A DNA stretch of 64,000 bases from a virus. The DNA is taken from the IMG/VR virus record IMGVR_UViG_3300030430_004991, positions 1 to 64,000 of that record, one strand, 5' to 3'. This document shows positions 41,201 to 50,110 of this stretch, piece by piece (the stretch's first letter is position 1; every line of letters begins with the position of its first letter). Made by a program: the position numbers and the translations under genes. Under the pieces are notes generated by a model that was not told the DNA's origin, made no database searches, and saw nothing but the letters and a program-made list of their open reading frames with translations.

Positions 41201-42128
41201 GGGGTAGAGAATCATTTCTATTGTAACCATACACGTTGCCCCACCGATTGGCGGTCGACGTGCCCGTATCCCATTTACTGTATGCGTCTAATGGCCATAC
41301 GCTTTGAGTGACATGGGATCCGAATCCATTATCATCTACTTCTTCTGTTCTGTTTTGTCTATCGTCTCTCCACGGAAAGGAAAATGTTGTTCTTTGTCTG
41401 ACATAGTTTTTGTAGGCATAAATCTTCGATGGGTAAACACACTCTCTATACTTGAAATACTCAAAAGAATCAATTGGAGATCCGTCTTGATTAAGACCGC
41501 CATTCAAATAAAAGCCGGAGATTGTTGAATATTGTCTAGATCTTCGAAGCCTCTTGTTATAGTACTTGTTGACCTCTTCGTTATTAAAGAAGTTTGTCTC
41601 ACTACCATAAGCACCAACAACTTCAAACCTTTGAAGTGTGCCTGTTACATCAAAAGTTCCGGCTCCAACAAGAAATGGTTTACTATGTGAGTATACGGGA
41701 GTTTCTGTGAATTTTTGAATTGCTCCGTATCTTCCTCTAATCGTATTTTGTCTTCCCTTATTATTGATAACAATTTCTGGGCCTGGTTCTGTTACGAAAG
41801 TAAAAACATTGTTTTGAATTTGTTTTCTTGTTAAAGGGTTCTGTCCTATTCTTATCTGTTTGAACGAATTATAACCGTATGGGCCATTTCTACGAAGCAT
41901 GAGAGCAGGAAAGAATGATGCTGTATTTGGAAGGTTATGAGAAAAAAGATAGTTTTTTAAATATGCCATTTGAAATGGTTGTAAGAAATTAATTGTATTT
42001 TGAGAAACACTAATGCTATCACCACCGCCTTGCGATACAATTTCAAACCCCCCTTGTTCTTCAGCATCCCAACCAACGGGTTCATAAATAAATGTGTTTA
42101 ATCCAACAAAGTCTACATAATACGCCAT
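38244..42128 (-). CDS. Large virion protein (1294 residues), function unknown
   Basis: Read from the ATG at 42128 (MAYYVDFVGLNTFIYEP), with GGAG 6 bases upstream. Tyr, Asn, Ser and Pro are abundant, which is typical of exposed virion proteins. Clear blocks are QMAYLKNYLFSHNLPNTASFFPALMLRRNGPYGYNSFKQIR (about 57-97), a TITISSSVVSPNGMNIEG region, HRRIPFEALLEPERYLALREFYCNEPHRY (about 610-640) and a helical part near 1020-1090 (EDIERAQRTSQERALVGATIERMVARMKKYV). The C-terminus is Thr/Ala/Asn rich and disordered. The gene follows the 2158-residue protein. A wedge, fibre-ring or whisker-like role is possible; it has no T4 match. Confidence 0.6.
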   Translation of the reverse strand: MAYYVDFVGLNTFIYEPVGWDAEEQGGFEIVSQGGGDSISVSQNTINFLQPFQMAYLKNYLFSHNLPNTASFFPALMLRRNGPYGYNSFKQIRIGQNPLTRKQIQNNVFTFVTEPGPEIVINNKGRQNTIRGRYGAIQKFTETPVYSHSKPFLVGAGTFDVTGTLQRFEVVGAYGSETNFFNNEEVNKYYNKRLRRSRQYSTISGFYLNGGLNQDGSPIDSFEYFKYRECVYPSKIYAYKNYVRQRTTFSFPWRDDRQNRTEEVDDNGFGSHVTQSVWPLDAYSKWDTGTSTANRWGNVYGYNRNDSLPRRDQVDYGILQNQYSFGEDSMALNLRYGALDGLVRVAPVYNRKHTITISSSVVSPNGMNIEGINTGTTMGNMGSDSKDGVGIPGGEAKWEAGSQSGLNPFYDTYDNYIQGVRQYGKDYSIIPEFRISDHVETYQSKGITEEITNLFSLTGALSDTTDSSKTDFYKIYSNSEFMKHFEVIKKDHDGFVPPTSITLKCKAIKKLLPYDGFYPAQRSVELAKQFYSSYKDFVAVSGSEDVYGSASSSPALFQNLMVPMFAPGVLFNTIKSGIACDYPLKDENLSFAANNITSSDGNFYINANGFFHRRIPFEALLEPERYLALREFYCNEPHRYANNSGSVVWDGNGNNLYKLMAHNFIAETTEFFMKSKNMSTIISKPSNDPNVGYAEAGKTYMMRIKMYKSKNTAKLPIISGSSGFYNPPQYPSASTETFTMYSRPTAFGPPARASSGSGGSAGWSENGENYLFTPPYYYGEAWCDVMFTASDTKKHSISEIIQQSTIKQWRYAEATDVDTYAKSVLLNGGIFPIVTASYSYRPDDFYNTLKMGLAMHLNASVNMFRQTTAGDAGSDPSDVPSQWVIQTKFETPMLNFNHLSASDSVTLPSNASQSVPRGMWHQYGNIEEDPTKGVFLQVDDVPPDWIDNWLSQDSETTGSLVNLCGFSTEAVKLGQVASEKTISEAVVAVPFVEQDGERKFFRLKREDIERAQRTSQERALVGATIERMVARMKKYVFPPSMDFVKYNSIDPFAMYIFEFSHVLKKQDLANIWQNLYPQIGQTFETAESTISHELLAHELLGGGAVLGNDGTNVTLNVNAIGNELPDRVQWMVFKVKQRAETNYYNKLIGRQVDDFGPALMSVDNSAGTYQNPYPNVAEIARDQQQQNQPQVTSEGLNTDLSYNWPYDFFSLVELAKIESEVEFSERAEKSVVRTPIVRSNKPEPIGDVTARLRTTNEAIRSGRLDPASTQIGTSPNTPATTQASSTDTENTGGY

Positions 42129-42129
42129 T

Positions 42130-45100
42130 CTATACTCCAAAAATCTCTGAGGCTGTTGGGAAAGTTATTGCTGGAACAAATCCGCTATCGCCGTCTATAA
42201 CGACTGAGGAACTTAAAATCCCTGTTGGGTCTGCGTATCCGTACATTCTTTGCTTTCCGCTTGTTATACTATAATTACTTCCTAATGTAGAAGTTATCCA
42301 CTTATATTGAAAGTCTGATCTTGGTATGGGAGAACTAATGTACATGTTGTCGTATCTCTTAACAAAAACAGGTGCTAGTACTGTTGAAGTATCACTTGGT
42401 CTTTTACTTTCATTTCTCTGTTGCTTATGGAATGAGGGATCTGGGTTTGCTTGCTCCAACGGCTCTGAGCCTAGTTCGGAGGCGTATCGAGGATCAATTC
42501 CAAATTTTCCGGAATGACGAGATAGAAGCGCTTTAAGACCATCTCTAGCGCTTCTATGATCGTTGACTCGGATTGTACCGGCTTCTCCTGAGCCTCCAAA
42601 ATTGTAGAAGTCAGAGCCATCTGCGGATGCAGATACTCGAACAGCAATTCCTCGAACTGACATATTTCTGTAGTTAAGATTATTGTAAACAGAAAATTCT
42701 TGTGAGTATGCGTCTAGGAAACCATAGCTTAATGTATCTATTGAACCTGGTGCAGAAAAGCGAGAAGATATAATGGTTTTAGTTACGCTGCTTGTGATTT
42801 TAGTTGTTGTATTTAAATATCCAGTTTCAAACTGATCTGGAGTAAATGGTGTAACTATTAAATTACTAAAATCAGTTCTGGTTTCTGTTGCTGCGACAGT
42901 GACATTACTTCCTGTATATTGAACTAAGGAAAAGAATCCTAGTGTAGTTGATGGTGGGAATGGAACCTCTCTATACGATACCTGCCAACTAGTGAAAGAA
43001 GATGACAACGAAGAAGACAGTTCATTGAAAAATACCGTATTTGATTTGGCGGGACCAAAGGGATTATTGCCTGTAGTAAAGAAAAAATCTTGATCATAAT
43101 TGGAGTCAATTTGTAGGTCGTTATTTCCAGTCCCAAAACTAGAAGAAATAGTATAAGTAGGGGAACCATGTGTTGTTAGAGCATTACCACTAGAATAACT
43201 CCCCAAAGTCGCCCAATAATCTTCATATCCATATTTATACCAATCGATTATCTGCGAGGAACTTGGATGTGTTTTTGGATTATTCCAATTTCCGTTTGCA
43301 TACAATATGTTTATATCTTCTTGTGTAAGTAGTTTGTTCCATACCACAACATCTTGAAAGCCCATTTCTTGATCTAACCGCAGATGTAATCTATCAATAC
43401 TGGGTGCCGTTCCGCCCGGGGCACCATAGCCGGTTCCGGAAATCTCGGTACCATTTTTCCAAACTCTGGGAACGAAAGAAGGTTTTGTTAAGTCTTGAGT
43501 GTTAAAGTGAATTACAAAATGCTGCCACTGATCCGACTCCGATCCGATGTCCGTGGAAAATGTAGCGGTGCCAAAACCACCACCAGTATTAAAATAAATT
43601 ACTTGAATTTTTGTTTGAGTAAATAATACCCTATGTCTATCATTTGCACCAGCCATCCACAAAATTTTTGACTCACAGCCGGCGCCAACATCACCAGTAT
43701 ACAGCCAAAATGATAACGAAACTGTATTGGTAAAGCCGCTGTAGGCGTTATTATTAGCTCTATTTGAATTAGTAAAAGTAGGATTTTGTGGTGCACGGAA
43801 TGCTAGTCCTAAAGATCCTGTTCTAAGAATCAAATTGGCGGTTGGAAAAGCTATTGCATTGTGTGGATCGTTTACTTCAGTAAGATGTGTTACGCCTCCG
43901 CCTGTTATTTCTAGACTTGTTCCTGAGTCTGCGGTTATATCTGATACTTCGTCTAGAAAAAACTTTATAGAGGCATTGGTTTCCGGAAACAGGACTTCTG
44001 GTCTGTCGTTTAGAATGTTTGAATCACCGATTCCAAATACATTTCCAGATGGTGTGTTTGTTATGCCAATCAAAGTTTGATAGTTAGTTGTTGCTGGTAA
44101 TATCTCTCCGATCTCAGAAGGAACAAACGTATGAGTGTTAACATACTTTCTAAAGAATAAATTATTTTGCTGCTTATTGGTTCCAGCGCTTATAATTTCG
44201 TAATTTTTGTAGTAATTTCCATGATTAATACTTGATGTAGTAGTTTGTATGTTAGAGATGTTAAACGCGCGTTTTGTTCGGCCATCTCTATACAATACAG
44301 CAGATTTTTTGGCAGCATCGGGGTACTTATTGGTTGCTCTTGTTACGCCGTATTGCGGATCGACAATACCAAAAGCACCGTCAGAATCGCCACCATCATT
44401 TTCAACAAACCTCAGGAGCCACCCTTCTGCTCTCGTATATTGATTGTGAAGGTTGTTTGGAGTTGGGCCACCAATGTCATCATCATTTAATGTTGGATCA
44501 AACCGGTTTAGGTCAATGTGTCTAGATTGGTGACCGCCGACCCATTGATTAGTAAACGGACCTTGTAATGGTACATCATTTGAAAAATCGGTCGTGTCAG
44601 AATGAATATTTGTAACATAAGCACCTGATCTGTATCCGCTAGCGAAACTAGAATTGTAACCACCGATAGTGCCTGAGAAGATATCAAAAGGTAAATTGTG
44701 TGCACCCTTGAGCGCATAGTTGTAAGACGCACTATCATTTATGGGAGCAAAAGTGCCTCCGTTTCCACCACCAGCGAATTTACCAACAAACACTGTTGTA
44801 TTAAATTTTTTCTTTTCATTGGGTACCTCAACATCACTACATGTATTTGCTGGTAGTTCTATCCCCTGTCCTGGTCCGGCACCCACTATAAGAACATTAA
44901 CAGGGATACCCAAGGATGTTAGTCTGGAGCCACGATTTACAGCGTTCCAAATGTAGTCTCTGTTTTTTTGAAGATTATAGTTGATACCGGGATGTATAGT
45001 TTGACTGATTGTAGAGCCAACTCGATAAGTGTTTGTAAATCTTCTTATAGCATAAGTTGAGCCAAAATAAGATGTTCTATCTTGATTACCTAAAACTGTA

Positions 45101-48100
45101 GGTTGAGCATTGTTGTCATTAACAATAACTTTTCTTATACTTTCTCGGGCTTCTTGCGTTCTTTCTTTTCTTTCTTTTTGCCAAACACAATTGTTGTTGT
45201 CACCACCTTCTATTGGTGCATGTCCAAATTGCCATTTATATTTAAGTTCCCCAACGCCTTTTACTCTACCCTCTGTAGCAGTATGTATTGACGTCAGCGG
45301 AAATTTACTTTGATATTTGTTTCTTTCAAAAATGTGCGACTCAACGACATCTGAGATACCTTTTGAAAATCTTACACTCACTGGAAAAAGTTGGGACACC
45401 ATAAAAGAAACTGATGAATCAATCCACTTAAAATACTCACTAAATCTGTCGAAATCAGGATCTGCTTCGACATCTTCAAAGAATAGTCTTCTAACTAGAT
45501 CAAGTTTTTTATAGTTAATTCTGTACCTGTCAATCGCCTCGCCCATAAGATTTGACATTTCTTGAATTGTTGAAAGGCTTCTTAGCATCTCTTCTGAGAT
45601 CACTTGATACATGCTTTTTTCTAGAGAGTAGAAATTATCTGAGACATCCTCGTCTTCGATAAAGAATTCTTGCTCTTCGCCCTCGATGGTAACTCTATCA
45701 GAAGAGTAAGAAATTTCCGGTAATTCTTTCTTGGAAGAATAAACAATTTCATTATCTACCACACTCGTGCTAGAATTTGGAAACCCAAAGCCCTTAGCTC
45801 GATGCTCTCTTCTGATAATCTTATCCATCCACCCGTATCTATTGTCTAAAGATCCACTAGACGCATCAATCACAATGAATTCACCGGAACCATCTGATGT
45901 CGTTACGGTTTCAAAGTCCCAATCCGCTGTTAATAGTTCGTATGACGGAACTTCAACTTGAGACAAGTCTTTACCAAAAATAGTTGATGCCCTAGAGGCT
46001 TTTTTATTTCCTTTTCCTCCAACATCCAAGTTATGAAGTTTTATTGTTTCATCAGAGAGATAATCGTACCAAAGATTAAAGCGTCCTATTTTCAAGTCGG
46101 TTTGCTCTAAAACACTTCCTGTGAAGTTTGTTCTGTGTGCGCCAATGAAAAATCTTTTTGCATTTGACAAGTAAGATGAACCATTTGCGTAGTTTAAACT
46201 TTGCGTTAAAGAAAACTCATTTTTAACAGTATCAAAAGCATGATTTACTCCATAGAATTCCAACTGATAGGTTCTGTTTGATGCTGTAATTACATTACCA
46301 GCGATTGGATAATCAACCGGTTTTACACTAACTGCTAAATTCCAGAGTTCATTCGAATAGATTTCTTTGTAAAATGGTGTCTCAAGACTAAAAGTTCCAG
46401 CGTAATCCTTTAAAACAAATTTAGCAGTTGAAGATTCTAGCTCATCTCTAACCAAATAAACTTGAAAATTTGCTGTATCTGGGGAGGCCCAGGTGTAGTC
46501 AGCACTACTTTCTAGTGCTTGATGCATTCCGAAAACAGAAGCAGATTGAAACGGTGTAACAAAATAACCATCAGCAGGAAATTTAATTTTACTTGGTATC
46601 ATAATTGACACTTCGCTAGTGAATGCATTATATTGTTCTAGTTTTTCTGCGCCGGAACCTGAGATGTAAGTTAAGGAATGATTCGTGGAAGATGTTTGAA
46701 ATAATGTAGCATCTAAATGTGTTTCTCTATTAAAGTTTATAAACTTTTTATTGCTTACTGTATGTTTAAATGCATCGGTAAAATAGTGTTTACCATGGTC
46801 TGTGTAGATGTTTAATTTTACAATTTCATCATCTATACCAAAACACCTTAGCATGTTTCTTATAGAACTCTCCGTTCCTTTTTGTTTAAAAATATCTTCT
46901 AAATTGTTGTATATGTTCGTGTAGATCTGATTTTTTATATCTACAATTTTCTCTTCGTATTGTACTTGGTTTAAGTCTCTATCCCCAAAAGCCTCTAGTA
47001 CATTTGCATCTATAAAAAGATCCGGCACCACTAATCCTTTTTCTTCTAGAAGACGATCTGCGAAAGGAAGTGGTTTATAGCTAGAACTAGGATAGACTTT
47101 GTTTTTTAAACTTGGTAGAGCAGTAATTTGTGAGTGTAATGTATCAAAATAACTCGCTATTATTTGAAATAAGTACTTTGTTGCCTTCCCGGAAACTTGG
47201 TCTTCTTCTCTTATCCATTGCGGGATTTTAGTGTAAAGTAAAGCGGGGTTTTCAACATCATGTTTTTTACCCGCGCTAGCCAGTTCTGTTTTTAAAGCAG
47301 CAACATCCGGGTGGGCACTATAAATAATTGGATCTTTTGGTTCACTTGCAAGAAGACCAGACTCTACAAAAGCAGAGCTAGTTAATCTTGCGCCGTCACT
47401 ATAGCCAGTCCAAGTTCCATTTGCGAGACGACCTGAGTAATCTAGGACGACGGAATCAATCGCAGTATTCCCTACGATGCCTTCATTAAATTTGTAATAA
47501 ATGCCCAAAAGAGTATTGGCATCATCGGTATTTGTGCCACCACCAACATGTCGATACCAATTGTTGTAAATTTCTTCTGAGGATCTTCGTGTCTTCCAGT
47601 ATCGAAAATCATCTAAACTTGCACTTAACGTGCCGGCAGCAACAAGATTGACACCATGAAAAACATTTCCTGATGGCGCTGTTTGTAGAGCGCCGATGTA
47701 ACCATTAATTAATCCTCGAATTTCATCAATGCCTGCAGATCCTAGGGATTTGCTTTCATTTAAATCTCCATCTATGTAAAGTCTTGATGTGGTTCCCGTT
47801 GAAGCCGATACAAATGATAAGGCATAGTGATGCCAATCCGCTAACGATGAAGTTGTAACTGTTGCTGTTCCGATTGCTTCCTCATAGAAACCAGTTGTCC
47901 CAGATTGCATTGTTACGATAAAAGTATCAGTCCCTGTTGCTGTACCAGAAAGAGCCAAAGTAAAACGACCATAGTTTGCTGATGATGATAGTTCACCATT
48001 CCACAAGTCTACAATAATTTCTTTTTCTGTTCTAGAGTTGTCAAATGCTTCTTTTTTTAACCAAAATTCTGTCGTTAGTCCTTGTGGTATGTTCATCCTT

Positions 48101-48606
48101 AGGCTACTAACTCTTCGCTTAGCTGCATCATAAACAACAGATTTATCAAATGTTTGCTGCAATGGTTTTGTTGTCATGTTGTCTGCTACATGAAGACCGC
48201 CTCGCACGTAAATGTACTCTGGGGTGGGGTTGGTACCAAAGCCTTGCGTCTTTGTTCCGCCTGCTGAAGGTCCAGAAATTTTGATGTGACCATTTGTCTT
48301 AGGGTATCTTTGCTCAAAAATGTATTTATCTAGATAAGATGATGACAATTCAAATTGAAGTTTTTCATTTTCTGATCCATCGTACGGATAGTTGTCATAA
48401 ATTCTTTCGATCGAATTGTTATAATATTCTTCTGCGGATCCAAACTTCGCAAAATTTGAGGCACTAGAAAAATCAATGAAAGGATAGAATGTTTCATTAC
48501 GCTTGTTTGTAGTAAGTGCTAGATCTTTCGACTCTATGTGCTTACTACCAGAAATTGCACTTTCAAACGTTTTTGTTTTGTTGTTAAATAAACTTTTAAT
48601 ACTCAT
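42130..48606 (-). CDS. Giant virion protein with two LamG domains (2158 residues)
   Basis: The second largest gene of the window. A LamG-type concanavalin fold lies at about 170-350 (TTEFWLKKEAFDN, IIVDLWNGE, DWHHYALSFVSAS, RLYIDGDLNESKSLG, DFRYWKTRRSSEEIY). A second is at about 1620-1760 (VSLSFWLYTGDVG, WQHFVIHFNT, VWKNGTEISG, FQDVVVWNKLLTQEDI). Between them, about 465-640 is a helical domain with IPQWIREED, YLFQIIASYFDTLHSQI and DIFKQKGTESSIRNMLRCFGI, a pattern of phage tail baseplate proteins. It lies directly after gene 6, the position of wedge gene 7 in T4, so a wedge or tail-fibre-network role is inferred. The LamG domains suggest surface glycan binding. It overlaps the neighbouring 504-residue gene by 11 bases. 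Confidence 0.68.
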   Translation of the reverse strand: MSIKSLFNNKTKTFESAISGSKHIESKDLALTTNKRNETFYPFIDFSSASNFAKFGSAEEYYNNSIERIYDNYPYDGSENEKLQFELSSSYLDKYIFEQRYPKTNGHIKISGPSAGGTKTQGFGTNPTPEYIYVRGGLHVADNMTTKPLQQTFDKSVVYDAAKRRVSSLRMNIPQGLTTEFWLKKEAFDNSRTEKEIIVDLWNGELSSSANYGRFTLALSGTATGTDTFIVTMQSGTTGFYEEAIGTATVTTSSLADWHHYALSFVSASTGTTSRLYIDGDLNESKSLGSAGIDEIRGLINGYIGALQTAPSGNVFHGVNLVAAGTLSASLDDFRYWKTRRSSEEIYNNWYRHVGGGTNTDDANTLLGIYYKFNEGIVGNTAIDSVVLDYSGRLANGTWTGYSDGARLTSSAFVESGLLASEPKDPIIYSAHPDVAALKTELASAGKKHDVENPALLYTKIPQWIREEDQVSGKATKYLFQIIASYFDTLHSQITALPSLKNKVYPSSSYKPLPFADRLLEEKGLVVPDLFIDANVLEAFGDRDLNQVQYEEKIVDIKNQIYTNIYNNLEDIFKQKGTESSIRNMLRCFGIDDEIVKLNIYTDHGKHYFTDAFKHTVSNKKFINFNRETHLDATLFQTSSTNHSLTYISGSGAEKLEQYNAFTSEVSIMIPSKIKFPADGYFVTPFQSASVFGMHQALESSADYTWASPDTANFQVYLVRDELESSTAKFVLKDYAGTFSLETPFYKEIYSNELWNLAVSVKPVDYPIAGNVITASNRTYQLEFYGVNHAFDTVKNEFSLTQSLNYANGSSYLSNAKRFFIGAHRTNFTGSVLEQTDLKIGRFNLWYDYLSDETIKLHNLDVGGKGNKKASRASTIFGKDLSQVEVPSYELLTADWDFETVTTSDGSGEFIVIDASSGSLDNRYGWMDKIIRREHRAKGFGFPNSSTSVVDNEIVYSSKKELPEISYSSDRVTIEGEEQEFFIEDEDVSDNFYSLEKSMYQVISEEMLRSLSTIQEMSNLMGEAIDRYRINYKKLDLVRRLFFEDVEADPDFDRFSEYFKWIDSSVSFMVSQLFPVSVRFSKGISDVVESHIFERNKYQSKFPLTSIHTATEGRVKGVGELKYKWQFGHAPIEGGDNNNCVWQKERKERTQEARESIRKVIVNDNNAQPTVLGNQDRTSYFGSTYAIRRFTNTYRVGSTISQTIHPGINYNLQKNRDYIWNAVNRGSRLTSLGIPVNVLIVGAGPGQGIELPANTCSDVEVPNEKKKFNTTVFVGKFAGGGNGGTFAPINDSASYNYALKGAHNLPFDIFSGTIGGYNSSFASGYRSGAYVTNIHSDTTDFSNDVPLQGPFTNQWVGGHQSRHIDLNRFDPTLNDDDIGGPTPNNLHNQYTRAEGWLLRFVENDGGDSDGAFGIVDPQYGVTRATNKYPDAAKKSAVLYRDGRTKRAFNISNIQTTTSSINHGNYYKNYEIISAGTNKQQNNLFFRKYVNTHTFVPSEIGEILPATTNYQTLIGITNTPSGNVFGIGDSNILNDRPEVLFPETNASIKFFLDEVSDITADSGTSLEITGGGVTHLTEVNDPHNAIAFPTANLILRTGSLGLAFRAPQNPTFTNSNRANNNAYSGFTNTVSLSFWLYTGDVGAGCESKILWMAGANDRHRVLFTQTKIQVIYFNTGGGFGTATFSTDIGSESDQWQHFVIHFNTQDLTKPSFVPRVWKNGTEISGTGYGAPGGTAPSIDRLHLRLDQEMGFQDVVVWNKLLTQEDINILYANGNWNNPKTHPSSSQIIDWYKYGYEDYWATLGSYSSGNALTTHGSPTYTISSSFGTGNNDLQIDSNYDQDFFFTTGNNPFGPAKSNTVFFNELSSSLSSSFTSWQVSYREVPFPPSTTLGFFSLVQYTGSNVTVAATETRTDFSNLIVTPFTPDQFETGYLNTTTKITSSVTKTIISSRFSAPGSIDTLSYGFLDAYSQEFSVYNNLNYRNMSVRGIAVRVSASADGSDFYNFGGSGEAGTIRVNDHRSARDGLKALLSRHSGKFGIDPRYASELGSEPLEQANPDPSFHKQQRNESKRPSDTSTVLAPVFVKRYDNMYISSPIPRSDFQYKWITSTLGSNYSITSGKQRMYGYADPTGILSSSVVIDGDSGFVPAITFPTASEIFGV

Positions 48607-50110
48607 CTTGCTCTACTCTGATTTTGAATGTATACGGCTGTTCTCTATAAGAAGAAAGCGAGTCTTCATAAAAAGAAAGTTTCATTTCGTATGTATATCC
48701 TTCTTCTAATAAATCCATATCTAAATCAAAGTAATTACCATCAGAATCATAAGATAGCATTGTTTCTGCTGTTGAGCCAGTTCCATAGGGAATAACGATT
48801 TTTTTATCTGATGCTCTTGTGATTTGATAAGACGCACTTTCTATCAGTAGATTTTCTGGTGCTGTTTTCGCCGTAGTATAAACATTAGGCGACCAATTTT
48901 TTTCTCTCACAAAAAGTCTGAACCTTTCAGTTTGACCTCTACTGTATTTTGGCTTAAGATTTTTAATGCTTACAACATATTTTGTGTTTGGATTGTAGTT
49001 TGAAAATGAGTGCTCTTTTGGTATTATTACTGATCCTGTGTGTAATTCGCTCCCACTCATGGTCCAAACGTCAACTAGATAGGGGTATGTCGCCGTTACT
49101 GCGCTTGCTGTCACAGAAAAAGTTGCTTTATAAATACCCCTGGACTCTCGTGAAGCGCTTAGAAAATTCACCGCAGTGTTAGAAGAATCTCGAAAATAAC
49201 GCGCAGTACCTTCGGGCACAGACCCTGAGGAGTAATAAAGATTTAAAACCGGTATTGCGCTGGAATCTCCTGAAATGTCGCGAAGATTTCCACGAATGTA
49301 GTTATACAAGTAAAGTGTATTTAAGTTTTCAACTGCTGGTGCCAAAGAAGAACTGAGATAAAAATTTGCCCTATTATCTTTCCTAGTCGAATCCCAACGA
49401 GCCTCCAACACAGGACGGCTAAAGTAAAACTCTGATGATCTTGCGAAAAACTTCTTTGTGTAGTAAGAAAATTGGGCCCCCTCTGGGTTTGAAGACGACG
49501 AGGCTTCGTATGATGCTGAAAGGTGCACTCCGAAGCCATAGTTTTCTTTTGTACCAAGTATCCATTGTTCGACCAAAGTTGTTACATTTACTTCTAAATC
49601 TTCATCTCCCTCGTCAAAAGAAGCAGAATAAATTGGAGAATCATGGTAATCACCACCAGCGCTTGTCCAACGACCATCATCAGCACTAGAAGATTGTCTT
49701 GCTTGGATCCAGTTTGATCCTATTCCGTTATAAGTTATGTCAGAGTAGTTTTCCATGTCTAAGCCGTTACCTTCTTGCCATGAAGATGATACTGCCAACA
49801 CGTCTAATTTGTAATTTTTTGGAAGAGTGTGAGGGTGCCTAGCATTAAACATTTTGAGGAAAAACGAGACTTTTCCAGATTGTGGTATTAACTCTGCTTC
49901 TCTGTCTGCTTTAATCTCTTCAATTACAGGGAATTGAAGTATAATTCTTGCCAACTCGGTTGAAGTTGCGCTTTCTTGTGCGTAAATTGAAAAAGTTTCC
50001 AATATGTCGGCTTGACCCATGTTGGAGCCAGTTGCACGAACTACTAAGTTGTCTTGGAATGCATTGGTGATTGTATTATCAGCATTCGCGAAATATCTTT
50101 TTATGGCCAT
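48596..50110 (-). CDS. Virion protein with DNRLRE-like domain
   Basis: A 504-residue protein (MAIKRYFANADNTITNAF). The first 250 residues resemble a DNRLRE-type beta sandwich: an N-terminal strand with ADNTITN and the repeated pattern of L-x-F strands, then VSSSWQEGNG (about 107-116), NVTTLVEQWI (about 174-183) and ENYGFGVHLSASYE. Such domains are found in adhesive surface proteins. The C-terminal half is beta-rich with a YTYEMKLSFYED strand at the end. It is coupled to gene 6 by TGATG-type overlap. A fibre or baseplate accessory role is inferred. Confidence 0.6.
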   Translation of the reverse strand: MAIKRYFANADNTITNAFQDNLVVRATGSNMGQADILETFSIYAQESATSTELARIILQFPVIEEIKADREAELIPQSGKVSFFLKMFNARHPHTLPKNYKLDVLAVSSSWQEGNGLDMENYSDITYNGIGSNWIQARQSSSADDGRWTSAGGDYHDSPIYSASFDEGDEDLEVNVTTLVEQWILGTKENYGFGVHLSASYEASSSSNPEGAQFSYYTKKFFARSSEFYFSRPVLEARWDSTRKDNRANFYLSSSLAPAVENLNTLYLYNYIRGNLRDISGDSSAIPVLNLYYSSGSVPEGTARYFRDSSNTAVNFLSASRESRGIYKATFSVTASAVTATYPYLVDVWTMSGSELHTGSVIIPKEHSFSNYNPNTKYVVSIKNLKPKYSRGQTERFRLFVREKNWSPNVYTTAKTAPENLLIESASYQITRASDKKIVIPYGTGSTAETMLSYDSDGNYFDLDMDLLEEGYTYEMKLSFYEDSLSSYREQPYTFKIRVEQDEY